Positions 1-8,805 are shown, numbered from the stretch's first letter. The stretch is DNA of 43,111 bases from Gammaproteobacteria bacterium (GCA_017302255.1 JAFLDV010000035.1:1-43111), one strand, 5' to 3'. Numbers and translations are program-made. Notes: generated by a model from the sequence alone, not told the origin.

Positions 1-2688
1 GTCTGGATGTATCACAAAAGCGGTGGCAACGGCGTGATGCTAACCGCCAAAGCCAACGATGAAAAAGATTTAGGTGAGCCAGCGTTTTCTCCAGATGGGA
101 AGTATGTGTATTTCTCTCAAGATGACACGCCAGGTAAAACTTTCCATTACAGCAAAGACTCTGAGCAAGGGATCTACGCGATAAAACGATTCGAGCAGGA
201 AACTGGCGAAATTGAAGTCTTATTGGAAGGCGCAGGTGGTGCAATTCGACCAACGCCATCACCAGATGGCAAGTACCTTGCCTATATTCGTCGCGTTGAC
301 TACCAAACTACCCTATTCCTGTATGACTTGACCTCAGGCGAACATACCGAGTTATACCGTGGCTTAGACCGCGATATGCAAGAGACTTGGGCGATCCACG
401 GTGTCTATCCAGCGATGAGTTTTACCCCTGACAGCCAACAAATTGTGTTCTGGGCTGGTGGCGGCATCAAATCACTCTCGTTAAAAGACAAGTCTGTGAA
501 GGATATTCCGTTTAGCGTTAAAACTGATAAACAAATTCAAAATGCAGTGCGCGTGCAACAAGATATCGACCAAGCTGATGTCGATGTGAAGATGCTGCGT
601 TTTGTGCAAACTTCACCAGACGGTAATTCGGTGGTGTATTCGGCGTTAGGTCATTTGTATCAAGTGCCGGCAAAAGGTGGTAAACCAAAACGTTTAACCA
701 GTAGCAACGACGAGTTTGAGTCATACCCGCAGTTCTCGCGAGATGGCAAAAAGTTGGTGTATGTCAGCTGGCATGATCAACGGCAAGGGCGTATTAAAGT
801 TATCGACCTGAAAAGTGGCAATATTACTGAAGTACTCGCTGCGCCGGGTAAATACCTAGAACCGACCTTTAGCCCAGATGGTTCGCAAATTGTATTTAGA
901 AAAGGCGGCGCTGGTGATCTTCTTGATAAAAAGTGGTCATTAAATACTGGGATCTACCTGATGCCAGCTCAAGGCGGCGAACCGAAATTAATCAGCCGCA
1001 ATGGTTACAATGCACATTTTGCGGAGCGTTCAGACCGTATTTTTGCGATGGACTACTCTGAACAACCGACGCTGTTGAGTATTGATTTAGCCACTAAACA
1101 GCAACGCACTTTATATTCAGCAAAATATGGTACTGAATTTAAAGTTTCGCCAGATGGTCAGTTCGTTGCATTTGCCGATAGATTTAAAGTTTACATTACG
1201 CCTTTTGCCGAACGAGGCACTGCCATCGACGTGAGTGGCGATGACGAACAATTCCCAGTGAAACAGCTCTCAGTAAGAGCTGGCGAAAACATTAGTTGGA
1301 CGACAAATAGTCAGCAACTTTATTGGAGCCTTGGTCCTGAACTCTATCACGCCGATTTACGTGACGTATTTGCGGTAGGTAAACCTCGCGATTTCAAAGT
1401 CGCAAACGGCACCAACATCAGCTTTAACACCAAAGCCTACATTCCAAATGAAACTGTCGCTTTTGTTGGCGGCCAAATCATTACTATGGAAGGCGAAAGT
1501 GTTATTAAAGATGGCGTAGTTATTGTCGAAAACAATAAGATTACTGCTGTTGGTTCGCGTGCTGACGTCAAAATCCCGGCCAATGCAAAACAAATAGATA
1601 TTCGTGGCAAAACACTAATGCCAGGTTTATTCGATGCACATGCTCACGGCAGCCAAGGCGTTAACCAACTGATCCCACAGCAAAACTATGTGAACTATGC
1701 GAGTTTAGCTTTGGGTGTGACTAGCATCCACGATCCTTCTAACGATACTCAAGAAGTGTTTAGCGCCAGCGAACTGCAAAAAACCGGACAAATTGTTGGA
1801 CCGCGAATTTTCTCGACCGGTACTATTTTGTATGGCGCATACGGCGCGGGTTATACCTCGCACGTTGATAACGTCGCAGATGCAAAATTCCATTTGGAAC
1901 GGTTGAAAAAGGTCGGTGCCTTTACCGTGAAGAGTTACAACCAGCCACGTCGAAATCAACGCCAACAGATCATTCAGGCTGCGCGTGAACTTAACATGAT
2001 GGTGGTACCGGAAGGTGGTTCGTTGCTCCAGCACAATCTCAGCATGGTGGTCGACGGTCACACCACACTTGAGCACTCGCTACCTGCGGCAAGTTTGTAT
2101 GACGACGTAAAACAATTGTGGCAAGCAGGCGCAACCGCCTATACACCAACTTTAGTGGTTGCGTACGGCGGGATCTGGGGTGAAAACTATTGGTATGATA
2201 AAACTGATGTGTGGAAGCACCCTCGGTTGTCTAAGTACGTGCCAATGTCATTATTACGCCCTAGAGCTATGCGCCGACCAAAAGCGCCTGACCATCATTA
2301 CAACCACTTCCACATTGCAAAAAGTGCTAAAGAGCTCAATGATTTAGGTGTTCTAACTAACATAGGAGCCCATGGTCAACGTGAAAGCTTAGGCGCGCAT
2401 TGGGAAATTTGGATGTTTGCTCAAGGTGGCATGAGTCCACTTCAGGCATTAAAAACAGCGACAATTAACCCTGCCAAAACCTTTGGTCTAGACCAGCAAT
2501 TGGGATCGGTTAAAGTCGGCAAACTTGCTGATTTAATCGTCATTGACGGTGATCCGTTAACTGATATTCGCCAAACCGACAAGGTGCAATACAGCATGGT
2601 GAATGGCCGCTTGTTTGATGCTGAGACTATGCAAGAACTGAATGGCAAGCAGCAACAACGGCAGAAATTCTATTTTGAAGCACAGTAG
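1..2688 (+). CDS. Amidohydrolase with N-terminal TolB/PD40 beta-propeller (5' partial)
   Basis: The reading frame is open to the first base of the window, so the N terminus, including the expected signal peptide, lies upstream. Counting from the ATG at base 7, residues 1-470 carry repeated SPDG-type PD40/WD40-like blades (near residues 28, 85, 203, 244, 289 and 381), as in TolB propellers. Residues from about 480 form a metal-dependent amidohydrolase (imidazolonepropionase-like): the strand LMPGLFDAHAHG carries the HxH metal ligands (His545, His547), and the C terminus has the typical GSVKVGKLADLIVIDGDPL segment followed by VNGRLF. Proteins with this architecture are usually about 1,000-1,100 residues, periplasmic, and annotated as amidohydrolases or peptidase-like enzymes of unknown substrate. 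The GC-rich hairpin just after the stop probably marks its 3' end. Family confidence is high; the substrate is unknown. Confidence 0.9.
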   Translation, partial: VWMYHKSGGNGVMLTAKANDEKDLGEPAFSPDGKYVYFSQDDTPGKTFHYSKDSEQGIYAIKRFEQETGEIEVLLEGAGGAIRPTPSPDGKYLAYIRRVDYQTTLFLYDLTSGEHTELYRGLDRDMQETWAIHGVYPAMSFTPDSQQIVFWAGGGIKSLSLKDKSVKDIPFSVKTDKQIQNAVRVQQDIDQADVDVKMLRFVQTSPDGNSVVYSALGHLYQVPAKGGKPKRLTSSNDEFESYPQFSRDGKKLVYVSWHDQRQGRIKVIDLKSGNITEVLAAPGKYLEPTFSPDGSQIVFRKGGAGDLLDKKWSLNTGIYLMPAQGGEPKLISRNGYNAHFAERSDRIFAMDYSEQPTLLSIDLATKQQRTLYSAKYGTEFKVSPDGQFVAFADRFKVYITPFAERGTAIDVSGDDEQFPVKQLSVRAGENISWTTNSQQLYWSLGPELYHADLRDVFAVGKPRDFKVANGTNISFNTKAYIPNETVAFVGGQIITMEGESVIKDGVVIVENNKITAVGSRADVKIPANAKQIDIRGKTLMPGLFDAHAHGSQGVNQLIPQQNYVNYASLALGVTSIHDPSNDTQEVFSASELQKTGQIVGPRIFSTGTILYGAYGAGYTSHVDNVADAKFHLERLKKVGAFTVKSYNQPRRNQRQQIIQAARELNMMVVPEGGSLLQHNLSMVVDGHTTLEHSLPAASLYDDVKQLWQAGATAYTPTLVVAYGGIWGENYWYDKTDVWKHPRLSKYVPMSLLRPRAMRRPKAPDHHYNHFHIAKSAKELNDLGVLTNIGAHGQRESLGAHWEIWMFAQGGMSPLQALKTATINPAKTFGLDQQLGSVKVGKLADLIVIDGDPLTDIRQTDKVQYSMVNGRLFDAETMQELNGKQQQRQKFYFEAQ

Positions 2689-2697
2689 TTAGATTTC

Positions 2698-2723
2698 GTT
2701 GGCGGTGCGCATGCGCCGCCAAC
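2698..2723 (+). terminator. GC-rich hairpin after the amidohydrolase gene
   Basis: Arms GTTGGCGG (2698-2705) and CCGCCAAC (2716-2723) pair perfectly around a short, partly self-complementary GC loop, starting 10 nt after the stop codon. No T-run follows, so it could be a 3' stabilising stem rather than a complete intrinsic terminator. Confidence 0.5.
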
Positions 2724-2791
2724 AATACCTAACTACCCTAGTCATGCTTACTTAGATAACAATCTTCTGCAAAAAACCAAAACATCTAAAT

Positions 2792-2820
2792 AAAAAACGG
2801 CTCATCATGAGCCGTTTTTT
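2792..2820. terminator. Bidirectional intrinsic terminator
   Basis: Arms CGGCTCA (2798-2804) and TGAGCCG (2808-2814) form a compact stem flanked by A6 on the left and T6 on the right. It can therefore terminate transcription from both strands. It lies between the convergent amidohydrolase (+) and coiled-coil (-) genes, as expected for a shared terminator. Confidence 0.9.
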
Positions 2821-2851
2821 AATTGCATCCTAAAAAGATTTATCTACTGGA

Positions 2852-4489
2852 CTAGGTACCAGTCGCCTGCTCAAATTGTTTTAAACGAGCTTGGGCTTTT
2901 TCCCAGTTCACAGTTAACCGTTCGATGGTGGCTGAAGTCGAAGACTTCACGAACGATAATTGCTCTGACAACTGTGAGTTCTGCGCACGAATTTGTTGAC
3001 GTTCTTCGCTCAACTGTTGAGTTTGATCTTTTAACATCATCAACTCTTCACGCAACGACTTAATAGTTTCGCGTTGTACTGTTTGATGCTCAGACACACT
3101 AGCATGTTGCTCGCGGAACATTTGGTTCGCTTCTTTAAGCTGCGCAAAATTTTGTTCCAATTCAGGCAAGTATTGAGTTAGTCGCGCAATCTCTTGTTTT
3201 TGCTGAGAAATAGTCAGCTCAAGCAACTCAACCGATTTCTGTTGAGATTGCTGATTCTTGCCAACGTTATCGCGTTCTTGTTGCAATAATTGCTGTTGCT
3301 GCAGGCTGCTCTCAAGCTTCGCTTGCAACGATTCAATCTGTGCAGTCAATTGTTGGTTTTGCGCGCTGACTTCAGCAAATTGCGCTTGAACATTCGAATC
3401 ATTACGGTTTTGATCCGCAGTCTGCGCCTGTAAATCCGCAAGCTGTTGCTGATATTTATTGGTGATTGCCGTTTGCTCAGCAAGATCAGCTTGTAATACT
3501 TGCTGCTGATGCAGATTCTCTGCATATACCTGCTCGGCTTTTGCAGCGTAGGCTTGCACTTGGGTCTGCAGTTGCTCTACTTCTTGCTGCCATTGCAGGC
3601 TTTGCTGCTCAGCATCAGCCAACTGTTGTTGCAGTTGCGCGGTTAATTCATTGGTTTGTGCATATTGCTGACCTGAGTCAGCCAATTGCGCTTCAATTCG
3701 GGCAAGTGCTTGTAATTTCTCTTTTAACTGTTCCTGCAACTCGGTACGTTCATTGGCTGTACGTGCAACGGAAGCAGTTAAGGTTTCAGATAAATCACTT
3801 AAATCAGCAACACGGTTTTTCAGTGCCGTGTTTTCTTGTGACAGGGCTTGGACATTACTTTCAGTGGTCCGATAAGCATCTTGCAACTGCAGATATTGCT
3901 GACGGCTCTGTTGTAAGTCGTCACGCAGCTGAGGCAACTCAGCATCTAATTCAGATAAACGTGCGCTATAAGCAAGTTCTTTTTGCTGCAGATCATCAAT
4001 GCTTTGCTGCAACTGGGCAATGTGGCGTTCGTGTTGTTGTTCAAGCACGACAACTTCTTGTGCCGTGGCTTTAGTTAAAGCAATGGCTTGGTCGCGTTCG
4101 GCTTCTGCATCAGCCAGTTGCTGGTGCAAGGCACTTTGCATTTCTTGAACTTGCTGTTGGTACTGCACATGAGCCGCTTCAAGCAACATTTTGTGCTCTT
4201 CGGCCATGAATTCAGCTTGTTGACGCTGTGACGATAACAACTCGTCTTGCGCCATAATTGTTTCCTGCAGCGATTGCTCATTCAACATTTGCGCAGCAAA
4301 TTGACGTTCGAACTGATAATTCAATTCTTGGGCTGATTGCAATTGTTGACTAATTTGCGCCGTCATTTGTTGCGCAATGGCACTAGCCTGGTTTTTAAAC
4401 GCAGCAACAAATTCATGGCTGAATTGAAATTCAGGTTCCGATTGACTATCGGGCACCACAGTTAAATTAACTGGCTGCAAATGTTTCAT
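2852..4489 (-). CDS. Long glutamine-rich coiled-coil protein, function unknown
   Basis: 545 residues with no signal peptide and no membrane segment. Residues from about 25 to 535 are almost continuous heptad-like helix, very rich in Gln, Glu, Leu and Ala (runs such as QLQQSIDDLQQ and QLQQQLADAEQQ). The first 25 residues are not coiled-coil. A ribosome site GGAG lies 8 nt before the ATG. The gene stands alone: it faces the amidohydrolase across a shared terminator and has a 400-nt gap upstream. The composition suggests an elongated cytoplasmic rod, perhaps a scaffold or chromosome/cell-division accessory factor, but I recognise no SMC head, TolA or MukB feature. A 202-residue open frame on the opposite strand (3466-4074) is a by-product of the repetitive CAG/CTG codon use. 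The gene is certain; the function is not. Confidence 0.85.
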   Translation of the reverse strand: MKHLQPVNLTVVPDSQSEPEFQFSHEFVAAFKNQASAIAQQMTAQISQQLQSAQELNYQFERQFAAQMLNEQSLQETIMAQDELLSSQRQQAEFMAEEHKMLLEAAHVQYQQQVQEMQSALHQQLADAEAERDQAIALTKATAQEVVVLEQQHERHIAQLQQSIDDLQQKELAYSARLSELDAELPQLRDDLQQSRQQYLQLQDAYRTTESNVQALSQENTALKNRVADLSDLSETLTASVARTANERTELQEQLKEKLQALARIEAQLADSGQQYAQTNELTAQLQQQLADAEQQSLQWQQEVEQLQTQVQAYAAKAEQVYAENLHQQQVLQADLAEQTAITNKYQQQLADLQAQTADQNRNDSNVQAQFAEVSAQNQQLTAQIESLQAKLESSLQQQQLLQQERDNVGKNQQSQQKSVELLELTISQQKQEIARLTQYLPELEQNFAQLKEANQMFREQHASVSEHQTVQRETIKSLREELMMLKDQTQQLSEERQQIRAQNSQLSEQLSFVKSSTSATIERLTVNWEKAQARLKQFEQATGT

Positions 4490-4892
4490 CGAACTACTCC
4501 TGATTCAGCTGGACACGGAAAGCACAACACCGGATAACAACCTACTTCACCAGATCAAGATACACTGCCGGGGGGTAAGTAAATCTTTCGTCAAGTAACA
4601 AGTATGGATCTAATCGTTAGCGCTTTTTATTATTATGATCGACTGCTCACACTGCATGGCGAACTTCTCCATTTTGCATTATTTATAGGATCAAGATCAA
4701 TGCTAAAACGATGAAAAAATGTACTACCAAGCATTTATTATTCGAACAGCCACATCTTTCATTCTAAACAGGATCTGGATAGATAGCCATCATAAAGTTA
4801 ACAAATCATATGTAAATTTTTAATAAGCGCGAGCGCGAGACTGTCTTAACGGTATTGCTAAGCAGTCTCGCTAACTATTTGTTTTACATTGA
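4490..4892. other. Intergenic region between coiled-coil gene and GDT1-family gene
   Basis: About 400 nt, AT-rich. The left part must hold the promoter of the minus-strand coiled-coil gene, but no convincing -35/-10 pair stands out. It includes a G-run (GGGGGG near 4570) and, at the right end, the inverted repeat annotated at 4835-4871. I see no convincing small gene or RNA. Confidence 0.5.
4835..4871 (-). terminator. Hairpin downstream of the Mn2+ exporter gene
   Basis: GCGAGACTG (4835-4843) and CAGTCTCGC (4863-4871) are perfect inverted repeats, extended inward by CTTA/TAAG with one bulged base. It begins 21 nt after the minus-strand stop codon. A T-rich stretch follows only after about 10 nt of GC-rich sequence, so it is not a textbook intrinsic terminator. 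Confidence 0.5.
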
Positions 4893-5459
4893 TTACTTAA
4901 GAAAGCCAGATGCAATTGTGAGGATCCCAATTGCAAAGAATACTGCACAGGCCGCTTTTCTTGCTAGATCTAATGGGATCTTTGCCATCAGCAATGCCCC
5001 AAAATATACCACTGGCACATTGGCCGCGAGCATGCCTAATGTAGTTCCAAGGATCACCAGCCAAGTAGCATCATAGGTCGCAGCCAATAACACAGTAGCA
5101 ATTTGAGTTTTATCACCGATTTCAGCGACGAAGAAGAGCAAGCAACTTGCCGCAAATGCGCCGTATTTTAGCCAACTACTTTCTTCACTATCGTCTTTAT
5201 CTGGGATGAGTAACCACAGAGCAACCGCGATAAAAGAGCCGCCTAACAATGGTGCCTGCCAAGTCACAGGAATAAATTGGGTAACCCAAGCACCAAGCCA
5301 CGCGGATGCCGCATGATTGAGTAGAGTTGCCACTAAGATACCAGCGCAAATACCGAGTTTCGAACGAAACCGCGCAGCCAGAAATAATGAGAGAAGTTGA
5401 GTTTTATCACCGATTTCGGCGATAGCAACACCGGTGAATGAATAGAGTAAGGCGTCCAT
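4893..5459 (-). CDS. GDT1/TMEM165 (UPF0016) family Mn2+ exporter
   Basis: 188 residues, almost entirely transmembrane helices arranged as two homologous halves. Each half carries the family signature E-x-G-D-K-T: EIGDKTQLLSLF near residue 16 and EIGDKTQIATVL near residue 112, with a short charged linker (PDKDDSEESS) between them. Bacterial members, such as MneA of Vibrio cholerae, are inner-membrane Mn2+ exporters; the paired acidic motifs are thought to form the cation path. The gene is preceded on the same strand by a yybP-ykoY riboswitch, which senses Mn2+ and commonly controls this family. That makes the Mn2+ role here much firmer than family membership alone. GAG about 8 nt before the ATG serves as a weak ribosome site. 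The gene appears monocistronic. Confidence 0.93.
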   Translation of the reverse strand: MDALLYSFTGVAIAEIGDKTQLLSLFLAARFRSKLGICAGILVATLLNHAASAWLGAWVTQFIPVTWQAPLLGGSFIAVALWLLIPDKDDSEESSWLKYGAFAASCLLFFVAEIGDKTQIATVLLAATYDATWLVILGTTLGMLAANVPVVYFGALLMAKIPLDLARKAACAVFFAIGILTIASGFLK

Positions 5460-5479
5460 AATGTATCTCAGCGGGAATA

Positions 5480-5528
5480 ATTAACCAAAGACAATAGCGT
5501 AACTCCCGCTTTGGGTTACGTTATTGTC
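5480..5528 (-). promoter_or_regulatory. Expression platform of the Mn2+ riboswitch (terminator/antiterminator hairpin)
   Basis: Downstream of the aptamer, GACAATAACGTAAC (5515-5528, minus) pairs with GTTACGCTATTGTC (5490-5503) over 14 positions with one mismatch, followed by TTTGGTTAATTATT. Its 5' arm is also complementary to TTATTGTC in the aptamer (near 5593-5600) and overlaps the closing P1 strand by 2 nt, so aptamer and hairpin compete. The loop sequence AGCGGGA is complementary to TCCCGCT next to the ribosome site. These pairings are read directly from the sequence; the direction of the switch (Mn2+ turning expression on) is inferred from known members. Confidence 0.7.
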
Positions 5529-5632
5529 TCAGGTCTCATCAGAATACCAAGGTACCCTGTTATTGCCATGCACAATGAGGTGCAAGTATGTTGACAATAA
5601 CCTGACTGACGTCAGCGATTACTCCCCTAAGA
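5527..5632 (-). promoter_or_regulatory. yybP-ykoY manganese riboswitch aptamer
   Basis: The minus strand contains the hallmark segments in the right order: GGGGAGTA (5620-5627), GTCAACATACTTGC (5582-5595), CCAAGGTACC (5547-5556) and GATGAGACC (5532-5540). P1 is formed by TCTTAGG (5626-5632) pairing with CCTGAGA (5527-5533). A second helix can form between TTATTGTC and GGCAATAA. These motifs match the E. coli alx/mntP leader class as I remember it. The element lies 67 nt upstream of a GDT1-family exporter, the expected partner. A covariance-model search (Rfam yybP-ykoY) would settle it. Confidence 0.9.
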
Positions 5633-5636
5633 AGGA

Positions 5637-5663
5637 AGGGGCATTCTACGGAAAAATGCCCCT
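5637..5663 (-). terminator. Intrinsic terminator of the RND efflux operon
   Basis: AGGGGCATT (5655-5663 on the minus reading) and AATGCCCCT (5637-5645) form a perfect 9-bp stem with a 9-nt loop, followed on the minus strand by the pyrimidine-rich TCCTTCTT. It begins 31 nt after the stop of the second RND gene. It also contains the -10 of the promoter proposed for the next transcript. Confidence 0.75.
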
Positions 5664-5671
5664 ACTCGCAA
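5643..5671 (-). promoter_or_regulatory. Candidate sigma70 promoter for the riboswitch-exporter transcript
   Basis: On the minus strand TTGCGA (5666-5671; 4 of 6 to TTGACA) is followed after exactly 17 nt by TAGAAT (5643-5648; 5 of 6 to TATAAT). The predicted start, near 5636-5638, is a few bases before the P1 strand of the aptamer, which is just where the riboswitch RNA should begin. The -10 lies inside the terminator stem-loop of the upstream operon. Confidence 0.6.
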
Positions 5672-5694
5672 TCTGAAAATCTTAGGCTTTTAAC

Positions 5695-8600
5695 TTATTG
5701 CTCAACCAACCAACGATCTGCGCGAGCTCGTGCACTGGTGATAAATCTGCTAAACCGCAGGCCAAGACGAACTAGTCCCCAGTATGTTAATGGCACCAGC
5801 AACAAACTAGTCAGGGTAGAAAACACCAAGCCACCGATAATTGCCACAGCCATAGGCGCATAACCTGGACCGCCACCGCCGATGTTCGCATCGCCAAATG
5901 CCAGTGGTAACAAGCCGAGCACTGTAGTCGACACTGTCATTAGGATTGGCCGTAAACGAACTTCGCAAGCTTCAACAATAAGTGGAACTAGCGGAGCTTC
6001 TGGACATTCATGTCGTAACTGGTTCACCCGGTCAACTAGCACGATACCATTGTTCACCACGATCCCCATCAAGATCAGCATCCCAATCAAGACCATAACG
6101 CCCATACTGGTTTGAGTAATAGCTAATGCCCAGAATACCCCGACAAAAGAGAACAATAACGAACCAATGACTGCCGTTGGCAACAACAAGGATTCAAACA
6201 GGGCCGCCATCACTAAATAAATCATGGCAACTGCCAGCAACATGTTAAACACCATGACATTCTCAGCATCATCCTGATACTGAAAGCTGCCTTCAAATGA
6301 CCAGGTGTAGCCTGCAGGTAACTGCAATTGGTCCATCACTTTGGTGATTTGCTCCATGGCATCATCCATTTTCATGTCTTTATCCAAGTTCATCCCAACC
6401 GCAAGACCTGTCTGGCGATTAAAACGACGGATCTCGCCTAATCGCTCTTTCACTTGCAGCTTGGCAACTTGGCCTAAGCGAACCACTTGTTCTCCAGATC
6501 CACCCACAGGAATGGCCTCTAGCTCTTGCTGAGAATGACTGACCTTTTCGTCATACAAAACTCGCAATGGCACTTCACCCTGATCAACAGTTCTCAAGGT
6601 CCGCAAATTTGTACCGCGTAATGCCAAACTTACTGAGCGAGCAACAGCCTGTGCAGAAAGGCCTTGGCGCTGCAATTCGTCGTGATTTAAGTGGATCTGT
6701 AACTCTTTCTGGCCGCCTTGGACCTCAGAACGAACATCACTCAGCCCTTTGATTTGACTTAAAATTGGTACCAAACTTTCCGAAAGCTCAGAGAGTACTT
6801 GAGTCGATGGTCCAAGCAAATGGATTTGCATACCACCACCGGCGTCGCCCCAACCAAACTGCGGTTTTGCCCGCACCAATACCGGCCAATCTTTACGGAT
6901 TTTCTCTTTAAGTTCCTCAACCGAGATTGGTAAATCATCGGCTAACATAATTGTTGAAACCGCAAAACCCGGTTGGTAGTAGCTATAGACGGAAGAAATG
7001 TGAAACTCATCTTTGCGGCTATACAAATAAGCTTCCATCTTAGTCACTTCTTGCTCGACTTCTGCCAGTGCATAGTTGGTTTGAATATTGTAATTAAGCC
7101 ACAACCTTTTATTATCCCCGCCGCCTTCATCGCCGCCAGAAACAAAATTCATCGGAATAGCAATACTGCCCAAGAGCATAAGTGCAATGACTGTCGACTT
7201 ACCTGGATTCGCCATAGTCCAATGCAGGCTGCGGCCGTAGAACTTATCAATCTTGGAAGGTGCTGCGTTTTCCTCGCCCTTTTTGATGTCTATTTTAGTC
7301 GACAACCAAGGGATTAAGGTGATTGCCACCATCAGCGAAACAGCAAGTGAAATAGTAATTGCGATAGCCACATGTTCCAAAAATACCGTGACATCAATTT
7401 TGCTACCGACAATATTTGGCAAGAACACAATGGCTGTGGTCGCGGTTCCAGCCAGTACCGCTAAAGCGACTCGATAGACACCACGTTCGGTAGCTTCGCG
7501 CACATTCCCGCCCCGCGCCCGCTCGCGGAAGATACTTTCGACCACAACGACTGAGTTATCAACCAACATCCCGACGGCAAGCATTAAGCCCATCATTGAC
7601 AGCACGTTTAAGCTGTAACCAAGGAAATACATCATGCCCAGAGTAATGGATAACGACACCGGCACTGACAGCACCACCAGCAAGGTCGTTGGGGTATGTC
7701 TTAAGAACAAAAACAACACAATAAATGAAAGTGCCGCCCCAATTCCGCCGGATTCCAGCAAATTGGATAAACTGTCGGTAACACCCTTTGCGGTATTATC
7801 CATCACAAAGATATTAATGCCGTTTAATGCTGGATCTTTACCCGCGTTATCCACAACCGCCATCGCCGCAGCAGCGACATCCACTAGATTGGCACCAGAT
7901 TCTTTAAACACTTGGATCCCAACCGCATAACGTTGATCCAAACGTCGACCTTCAACCCGTTTTGGTAGCTCCAAATGGATTTCAGCGATATCAGCCAACT
8001 GCAAACCACGGCCTATCGGTAAGCGTTTGATGTCATCAATACTGGTAAACTCGCCAACAGGTTTAACTAGAATACTTTCGTCTTTATTACGAATTTCACC
8101 AGCCGTCATCGCGAAATTTTGCTTTTGCAAATCCGCTAATAATTGAACCGGCTCAATTTGCAAACTGCGTAATCGGTCAGGCAACAAGCGAATGGTCACC
8201 TGGCGTTTGTCCACACCATACAGATCGACTTTCGATACACCAGGTACCCGCTCTAGCGGACGTTTGATGACTCGTTCCAGTAAATCGTATGCCATTGATA
8301 AATCGCGTTCGCTTGAAATACGCAGCTGAAAAATTGGCATATCATTGGTGTTAAATTGGAATACTAATACCCGTTCCACATCCGCTGGCAGCAGATGACG
8401 CACGCTGTCGATCCGCTCACGCACTTCGATGCTTTTGGTATTAATGTTTTCTTCCCAATTGAATTCAAGACCGAGCTCGGCTGAATCTTCCTTGGAGAAT
8501 GATTTCATTTTTTTAATACCAGTGACCGTTGAAAGCGCTTCTTCCAGTGGTCGTGTGATCAGCCGTTCTATTTCGGCTGGAGTGGCATTCGGGTATGGCA

Positions 8601-8805
8601 CATTGACATAAATTTCTGGAATATCGATACCTGGGAAATTTTCCAATGGCAGCATACGGCTGGCAAAGATCCCAAAAACTAGCATCGATAAAAATGCCAT
8701 ACATAAGGTCACAGGCCGACTCAGCGCAAAGCGTGTGAACATGTTGGATTTATAGTCTTGGCTATGCTCAGTAGCTTTCTTATCTTCCGATTTGAACTTA
8801 CTCAT
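5695..8805 (-). CDS. RND-type efflux permease (HAE1/AcrB-like), second permease of the operon
   Basis: 1,036 residues, the normal length for an RND permease. The family layout is clear: TM1 near residues 30-50 after a short cytoplasmic tail, a large periplasmic porter domain, TM2-TM6 with the TM4 proton-relay segment (GMLVDNSVVVVES, one Asp where AcrB has two), a second periplasmic domain, and TM8-TM12 ending near 1020. It should sit in the inner membrane as a trimer, exporting hydrophobic or toxic compounds with proton uptake. The start is supported by AAGGAG 5 nt upstream, overlapping the stop of the preceding permease gene; only 2 nt separate the two. The substrate cannot be predicted. It is most likely translationally coupled to the first permease, as in MdtB/MdtC-type pairs. 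Confidence 0.93.
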   Translation of the reverse strand: MSKFKSEDKKATEHSQDYKSNMFTRFALSRPVTLCMAFLSMLVFGIFASRMLPLENFPGIDIPEIYVNVPYPNATPAEIERLITRPLEEALSTVTGIKKMKSFSKEDSAELGLEFNWEENINTKSIEVRERIDSVRHLLPADVERVLVFQFNTNDMPIFQLRISSERDLSMAYDLLERVIKRPLERVPGVSKVDLYGVDKRQVTIRLLPDRLRSLQIEPVQLLADLQKQNFAMTAGEIRNKDESILVKPVGEFTSIDDIKRLPIGRGLQLADIAEIHLELPKRVEGRRLDQRYAVGIQVFKESGANLVDVAAAAMAVVDNAGKDPALNGINIFVMDNTAKGVTDSLSNLLESGGIGAALSFIVLFLFLRHTPTTLLVVLSVPVSLSITLGMMYFLGYSLNVLSMMGLMLAVGMLVDNSVVVVESIFRERARGGNVREATERGVYRVALAVLAGTATTAIVFLPNIVGSKIDVTVFLEHVAIAITISLAVSLMVAITLIPWLSTKIDIKKGEENAAPSKIDKFYGRSLHWTMANPGKSTVIALMLLGSIAIPMNFVSGGDEGGGDNKRLWLNYNIQTNYALAEVEQEVTKMEAYLYSRKDEFHISSVYSYYQPGFAVSTIMLADDLPISVEELKEKIRKDWPVLVRAKPQFGWGDAGGGMQIHLLGPSTQVLSELSESLVPILSQIKGLSDVRSEVQGGQKELQIHLNHDELQRQGLSAQAVARSVSLALRGTNLRTLRTVDQGEVPLRVLYDEKVSHSQQELEAIPVGGSGEQVVRLGQVAKLQVKERLGEIRRFNRQTGLAVGMNLDKDMKMDDAMEQITKVMDQLQLPAGYTWSFEGSFQYQDDAENVMVFNMLLAVAMIYLVMAALFESLLLPTAVIGSLLFSFVGVFWALAITQTSMGVMVLIGMLILMGIVVNNGIVLVDRVNQLRHECPEAPLVPLIVEACEVRLRPILMTVSTTVLGLLPLAFGDANIGGGGPGYAPMAVAIIGGLVFSTLTSLLLVPLTYWGLVRLGLRFSRFITSARARADRWLVEQ

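Noticed and set aside
3466-4074. 202-codon open frame antisense to the coiled-coil gene
   Set aside because: It results from reading the repetitive Gln/Leu codons on the opposite strand; no ribosome site and no plausible protein features.
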